44,054 nt of DNA, taken from Nocardia carnea. GTDB lineage: Bacteria > Actinomycetota > Actinomycetes > Mycobacteriales > Mycobacteriaceae. Of this stretch, positions 41,022 through 44,054 are shown one piece after another. The notes below the pieces were generated by a model, which had not been told where the DNA came from, ran no database searches, and was given only the letters and a program-made list of their open reading frames with translations. A program made the position numbers and the translations under genes. Within the stretch, counting starts at the first letter, position 1. Every line of letters begins with the position of its first letter. The stretch is taken from positions 1 through 44,054 of the forward strand of contig NZ_JARWPM010000161.1 in assembly GCF_029869215.1 (NCBI RefSeq), in the 5' to 3' direction.

Positions 41022-41807
41022 TCATGGGGTGTCCGGTGGCCCGAGAAGATTCGCGGTCAGCCGTTCCTGGGCGCCGGCATCCAGGCCCGCCGCCCGCGCC
41101 CATGCCGGGATACCGCCGTATTCGGCCGTCATATGGTCGAGAAACCCGTGCATCGTCGATGCTTTCGCGGTGAACACCCAGGCGGGTATACCCGCGACAT
41201 CCACGCCGCGGGTGAGAACCGAGCGGGTGCGCCCGGCGCGTTCGCGCAGGCGTTCGGCATTGGCGGCGGATACGGCGTAATCGGCGACGATCTCCTCGGC
41301 GCGGACGCCGATGACGCCGAGCAGCAGCGCGATCACCACCCCGGTACGGTCCTTACCCGCCGCGCAGTGCACGAGGGCCGGCAGGGCGGTGGCTCCGGCG
41401 AGCAGTTCGAGCACTTCGACGATCGCGGCGGAGCTGTGCTCGAGGTAGCCCAGATAATGCGCGAGCATGGTGTCCTCGGCGGTCACCTCCGCCAGGTCGA
41501 GCCGGAGCCTGCTCCCTCCGGTGACGTGGATATGCCGGTACACCGCAACGCTGTCCGGTGCGGCGCCGCGTCCGTCCACCCGGATCTCGTCGGCCGCACG
41601 CAGGTCGACGATCGTGGCGAGCCCGCAGCGGTCGAGCAGGAACGACACATCGTCCGTACTGAGATCGTGCAGGCTGTCGGAGCGGATCACCCGCAACGGC
41701 CGCACCACCCGGCCGTCGTCCGTGGACAGCCCGCCGAGATCACGGGCGTTGACCGCGCCGTGCAAGGGGAGCGATCGGGTACAGGCCGGTACTTCACTGG
41801 CGGTCAT
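41022..41807 (-). CDS. PtpB-like protein tyrosine/lipid phosphatase
   Basis: The 261-residue protein has the N-terminal NARDLGG motif (20-26) and the active-site loop HCAAGKDRTG (147-156) with nucleophile Cys148 and Arg154. This is the class of M. tuberculosis PtpB (Rv0153c), which removes phosphate from tyrosine, serine/threonine and phosphoinositides. There is no signal peptide; PtpB is also exported without one. The ATG at 41807 follows GAGGAG about 6 bases upstream. It is divergent from the lysR gene, which may regulate it. Confidence 0.87.
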   Translation of the reverse strand: MTASEVPACTRSLPLHGAVNARDLGGLSTDDGRVVRPLRVIRSDSLHDLSTDDVSFLLDRCGLATIVDLRAADEIRVDGRGAAPDSVAVYRHIHVTGGSRLRLDLAEVTAEDTMLAHYLGYLEHSSAAIVEVLELLAGATALPALVHCAAGKDRTGVVIALLLGVIGVRAEEIVADYAVSAANAERLRERAGRTRSVLTRGVDVAGIPAWVFTAKASTMHGFLDHMTAEYGGIPAWARAAGLDAGAQERLTANLLGPPDTP

Positions 41808-41815
41808 GCGACTCC

Positions 41816-41827
41816 TCGGATATCCGA
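41816..41827. promoter_or_regulatory. 12-bp palindrome upstream of the phosphatase gene
   Basis: TCGGATATCCGA is a perfect palindrome 8 bases before the phosphatase start codon, overlapping its ribosome binding site, in the 172-base region shared with lysR. It is a possible operator. Confidence 0.4.
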
Positions 41828-41979
41828 TACGGCCAATCTATCGCCCGCGCCGCGGCGATGTCGCCGGGCCGGAGAGTTCATCGGCAGGTCACGGACAGGG
41901 CGACCGGGATGCGGGCGCGGTTCATCCCCGGTTATCCGGTCCCGTTAGCCTGGCGGCGACGCGAAAAGGAGCCGGCGCC

Positions 41980-42906
41980 ATGGAGTTCCGACACCTGATC
42001 TCATTCATCGCCCTCACCGAAGAGCTGCATTTCGGCCGCGCGGCGCAGCGTTTGCACCTCACCCAGCCCGGTCTCAGTGCCCAATTGCAGAAACTGGAGA
42101 AATCGCTGGGCGTGCAGCTGGTCGCGCGTACTTCGCACGAGGTGAAGCTGACCGCCGCGGGCCGGGAATTCGAGAGCCAGGCCCGGATGGTGGTCGCCCA
42201 GGTGGAGCGGGCCGCGCAGGCCGCCAGGGCGGCCGCCGCGGGTCGCAGCGGAACGCTCGATATCGGTTACAACCTGCCGGCCAGCCGGCATGTGCTGCCC
42301 GCCGCGCTGGCCACGATGACCGAACGGCATCCGGATATCGCGGTGTCGCTGTGGGAGAAGCGGACCGGGCCCCAGCTGGCCGGTCTCGCCGACGGTTCGC
42401 TCGATATCGCCATGGTCTACGGGCATCCCGGCACGACCGGCTACCGCTACCGGCGGCTGCTGCACCGTATTCCGCTGGTCGCGGTGGTCGGGCGGAGTCA
42501 TCGGTGGGCCGATCGCCCGGGTGTCCCGTTCGCCGAACTGGACGGTCAGGACTGTGTGCTGTTCACCCGGGAACAATGCCCGGCCATGTACGACGCCGTC
42601 TTCCGCGCCGCCGCGGAATCCCGGATCGCGCTGACGGTTACCCATGCGGCGGACGACCCGGGTGCCACGGCCCATCTGGTGTCGGTGCGGCCGCTGGTCG
42701 GGTTCGCCTCGTTGCCCCGGGCGACATCCATGGGTATGGGCACCCGCGATACCGGGCCGGTCGCGGTGAAACTGTTCGACCCCGTCCCGACTCTGGACCT
42801 GTACGCGGTGTGGCGCGCCGAGGATACGAACCCCGCCGTCCCGCTTTTCCTGGACTGTGTGGAATCCGCGTCGGACAGCGAGATCGAGCGTGCGATACCG
42901 GCCTGA
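41980..42906 (+). CDS. LysR-family transcriptional regulator
   Basis: The 308-residue protein has the N-terminal LysR helix-turn-helix (residues 1-60, FIALTEELHFGRAAQRLHLT then QPGLSAQLQKLEKSLG) and the two-lobed effector domain (about 90-300) starting LDIGYNLPASRHVLP. The effector is unknown. The ATG at 41980 has AAAAGGAG 9-16 bases upstream. The obvious target is the divergent phosphatase gene or itself. Confidence 0.92.
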   Translation: MEFRHLISFIALTEELHFGRAAQRLHLTQPGLSAQLQKLEKSLGVQLVARTSHEVKLTAAGREFESQARMVVAQVERAAQAARAAAAGRSGTLDIGYNLPASRHVLPAALATMTERHPDIAVSLWEKRTGPQLAGLADGSLDIAMVYGHPGTTGYRYRRLLHRIPLVAVVGRSHRWADRPGVPFAELDGQDCVLFTREQCPAMYDAVFRAAAESRIALTVTHAADDPGATAHLVSVRPLVGFASLPRATSMGMGTRDTGPVAVKLFDPVPTLDLYAVWRAEDTNPAVPLFLDCVESASDSEIERAIPA

Positions 42907-42909
42907 CGA

Positions 42910-43059
42910 GGCCCGGCCGGTCATTTCAGGCCCGACCGGCGCCGGCAGCACGATGAGCAACTGCGCCGCCGCCGAGAGGATGGCGACGACGAAGGTGTTC
43001 GCGATCAGACCGGCGATATCGACCTTCGCGGTGGGTGGCGGTGTGTCGAGGACGAACAC
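42910..43059 (-). other. Possible remnant of a small membrane-protein gene
   Basis: A GTG at 43059, 2 bases after the metallophosphoesterase stop, opens a frame whose first 45 residues read like a genuine membrane protein: VFVLDTPPPTAKVDIAGLIA, then TFVVAILSAAAQLLIVLPAP. After that the frame simply runs on through the antisense of lysR to 42001 without a natural end. It may be the head of a gene that lost its 3' end, or chance. Confidence 0.3.
42916..42940. terminator. Short hairpin after the lysR gene
   Basis: GCCGGTC (42916-42922) and GACCGGC (42934-42940) form a 7-bp stem 9 bases after the lysR stop codon. Confidence 0.4.
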
Positions 43060-43061
43060 GG

Positions 43062-43919
43062 TTATCCGGCTCCGGCGGAGAGTGCGGCCAGCCGGTCGAG
43101 CACGTCCTGCTCGCCGCGGTCGTAGACGGCGGCGGCCGGGGTGGCCTCGACGGCGGTGGCCACCAGAGTCCCGCCGAGCAGATCGACGCGGCTGAACCCG
43201 AATCCCGCGAGACCGCGATGACGTCCCACCGGCGCGATCGGGTCGATCCGGTACGACAGTGCCGGGCCGATCCACACCGGGATCCCCGCCAGCGCGGCGG
43301 CCCCGGTGAGATGGCTGTGCCCGCAGACGATCAGCCGCACATCGGTACCGCGCACCACCGCTGCCAGCGCCTCGGGGTTGCGCAGCCGCAGGTACTCGGT
43401 GGTGGCGACCGGGGACGGGATCGGCGGATGATGCAGGACGAGCAGGGTGCCGTGCGGTGCTGGCGCACGCAGCTGCTCGGCGAGCCAGTTCAGCTGGGCC
43501 GGTGTCAGGTGCCCGTCGTGCCGTCCGGGCGTGCTGCTGTCCAACGCGACGACGCGCACGCCGCCGATCTCGGCCACCGAGTCATGGGTGAGCTCCGGGT
43601 CGGCGCGGGCCGCGTCGCTGCCGAGTAGTTCGGTGCCGAACATGGCCCGGTCGTCGTGATTTCCCATGACATACACCGTCTGCGCGCCCAGTTCGGCGGC
43701 TGCGGGTTCCACCGCGTCCCGCAACCGGCGGTAGGCCTCGGCGGATCCGTTGTCGGTCAGGTCGCCGGAGAGCACGAGGCCGTCGATGCGCCGGCCCGCG
43801 TCCCGGAGCTGCCGCAACACCGCGGTGAGATTGTCGTAGGTGTCGACGGTGCCGTGCACGCGTTCGCCCGCGGCACGGATATGGGTATCGGTGAGCTGGA
43901 TGATCGTCACCTGATTCAT
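43062..43919 (-). CDS. Metallophosphoesterase (CpdA/Rv0805-like class)
   Basis: The 285-residue protein has the dimetal phosphoesterase motifs in order: TDTHI (Asp11, His13), SGDLTDNG, MGNHDD, LHHPP and GHSHLTG. This is the class III cyclic-nucleotide phosphodiesterase and glycerophosphodiesterase type (CpdA, GpdQ, Rv0805). The substrate could be cAMP or other phosphodiesters. The ATG at 43919 is preferred to one 20 codons upstream because GGGGATTT lies just before it and the family begins at this point. It is transcribed toward lysR. Confidence 0.9.
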   Translation of the reverse strand: MNQVTIIQLTDTHIRAAGERVHGTVDTYDNLTAVLRQLRDAGRRIDGLVLSGDLTDNGSAEAYRRLRDAVEPAAAELGAQTVYVMGNHDDRAMFGTELLGSDAARADPELTHDSVAEIGGVRVVALDSSTPGRHDGHLTPAQLNWLAEQLRAPAPHGTLLVLHHPPIPSPVATTEYLRLRNPEALAAVVRGTDVRLIVCGHSHLTGAAALAGIPVWIGPALSYRIDPIAPVGRHRGLAGFGFSRVDLLGGTLVATAVEATPAAAVYDRGEQDVLDRLAALSAGAG

Positions 43920-43993
43920 GAAATCCCCTGTCCGGCCGCGCGCGGCCGGGTGATCGGTGGGGGGGTGGGCGGCGCGCATCGGGCCGGCATCAG

Positions 43994-44054
43994 TTAGGCC
44001 GCCGCGGCCCGAGCGGCGGTGAGGGTGGCCTGCGGATGGTACGCCCTAACGACG
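43994..44054 (-). CDS. Partial 3' end of an unknown gene
   Basis: On the minus strand the last 60 bases read VVRAYHPQATLTAARAAAA and a TAA stop at 43994-43996. An Ala-rich C-terminal tail would fit a real gene entering from the right, but the piece is too short to identify. Confidence 0.3.
   Translation of the reverse strand, partial: VVRAYHPQATLTAARAAAA

Overview
This is a high-G+C actinobacterial window, most like Nocardia or a close relative in Mycobacteriales. The main evidence is gene order. From about 3.7 kb to 36 kb the window carries, with insertions and rearrangements, the genes of the M. tuberculosis Rv2397c-Rv2436 neighbourhood: rbsK, proA, a MoxR/VWA pair, nadD, rsfS, gpgP, octT, degV, comEA, comEC, holA, rpsT, a MazF-like protein, lepA, a GH15 trehalase-type enzyme, small Rv2401A-like membrane proteins and the sulfate transporter subI-cysT-cysW-cysA. 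These correspondences come from recall of the gene families; no search was run.

Layout. 0-3.6 kb: a DoxX-type membrane protein, a small membrane protein, a secreted DUF4189 protein and RtcB RNA ligase. 3.7-6 kb: divergent rbsK and proA. 6-8.1 kb: an accessory insert with two small minus-strand genes, a divergent HTH regulator with a PLD-like sensor domain, and a NUDIX hydrolase. The insert is followed by a decayed copy of part of proA. 8.2-13.5 kb: MoxR ATPase and VWA protein, then nadD-rsfS-gpgP-(55-codon ORF)-octT, linking NAD synthesis, ribosome silencing and methylglucose lipopolysaccharide assembly. 13.5-20.3 kb: degV, comEA, comEC, a GAP-family membrane protein, holA, a small acidic protein and rpsT. 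20.7-24.1 kb: aqpZ, a solitary MazF-like protein and lepA. 24.3-29 kb: a large Pro/Thr-rich acidic protein, a dynamin-like GTPase with an altered P-loop, and 3.75 copies of a 76-bp tandem repeat. 29-36 kb: GH15 hydrolase, methyltransferase, tiny membrane proteins and the sulfate ABC transporter. 36.4-41 kb: a redox cluster of AurF-like diiron oxygenase, ferredoxin/ferredoxin-NADP reductase fusion, TetR regulator and cytochrome P450. 41-44 kb: a PtpB-like phosphatase, a LysR regulator and a metallophosphoesterase.

Sequence quality. Three nearly pure G/C tracts (about 1-130, 12590-12730 and 39090-39215) look like failed consensus rather than biology. The second shifts the frame of octT and the third removes the C-terminal half of the TetR gene.

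Transcription. Ten genes have a TANNNT-type -10 box ending 6-8 bases before an ATG or GTG with no ribosome binding site. This indicates leaderless mRNAs and was used to choose starts. Dyads that look like operators lie at the insert's HTH gene, at the methyltransferase promoter (MerR/SoxR-like geometry) and at the diiron gene. No tRNA, rRNA, CRISPR array, insertion sequence or replication origin was seen.
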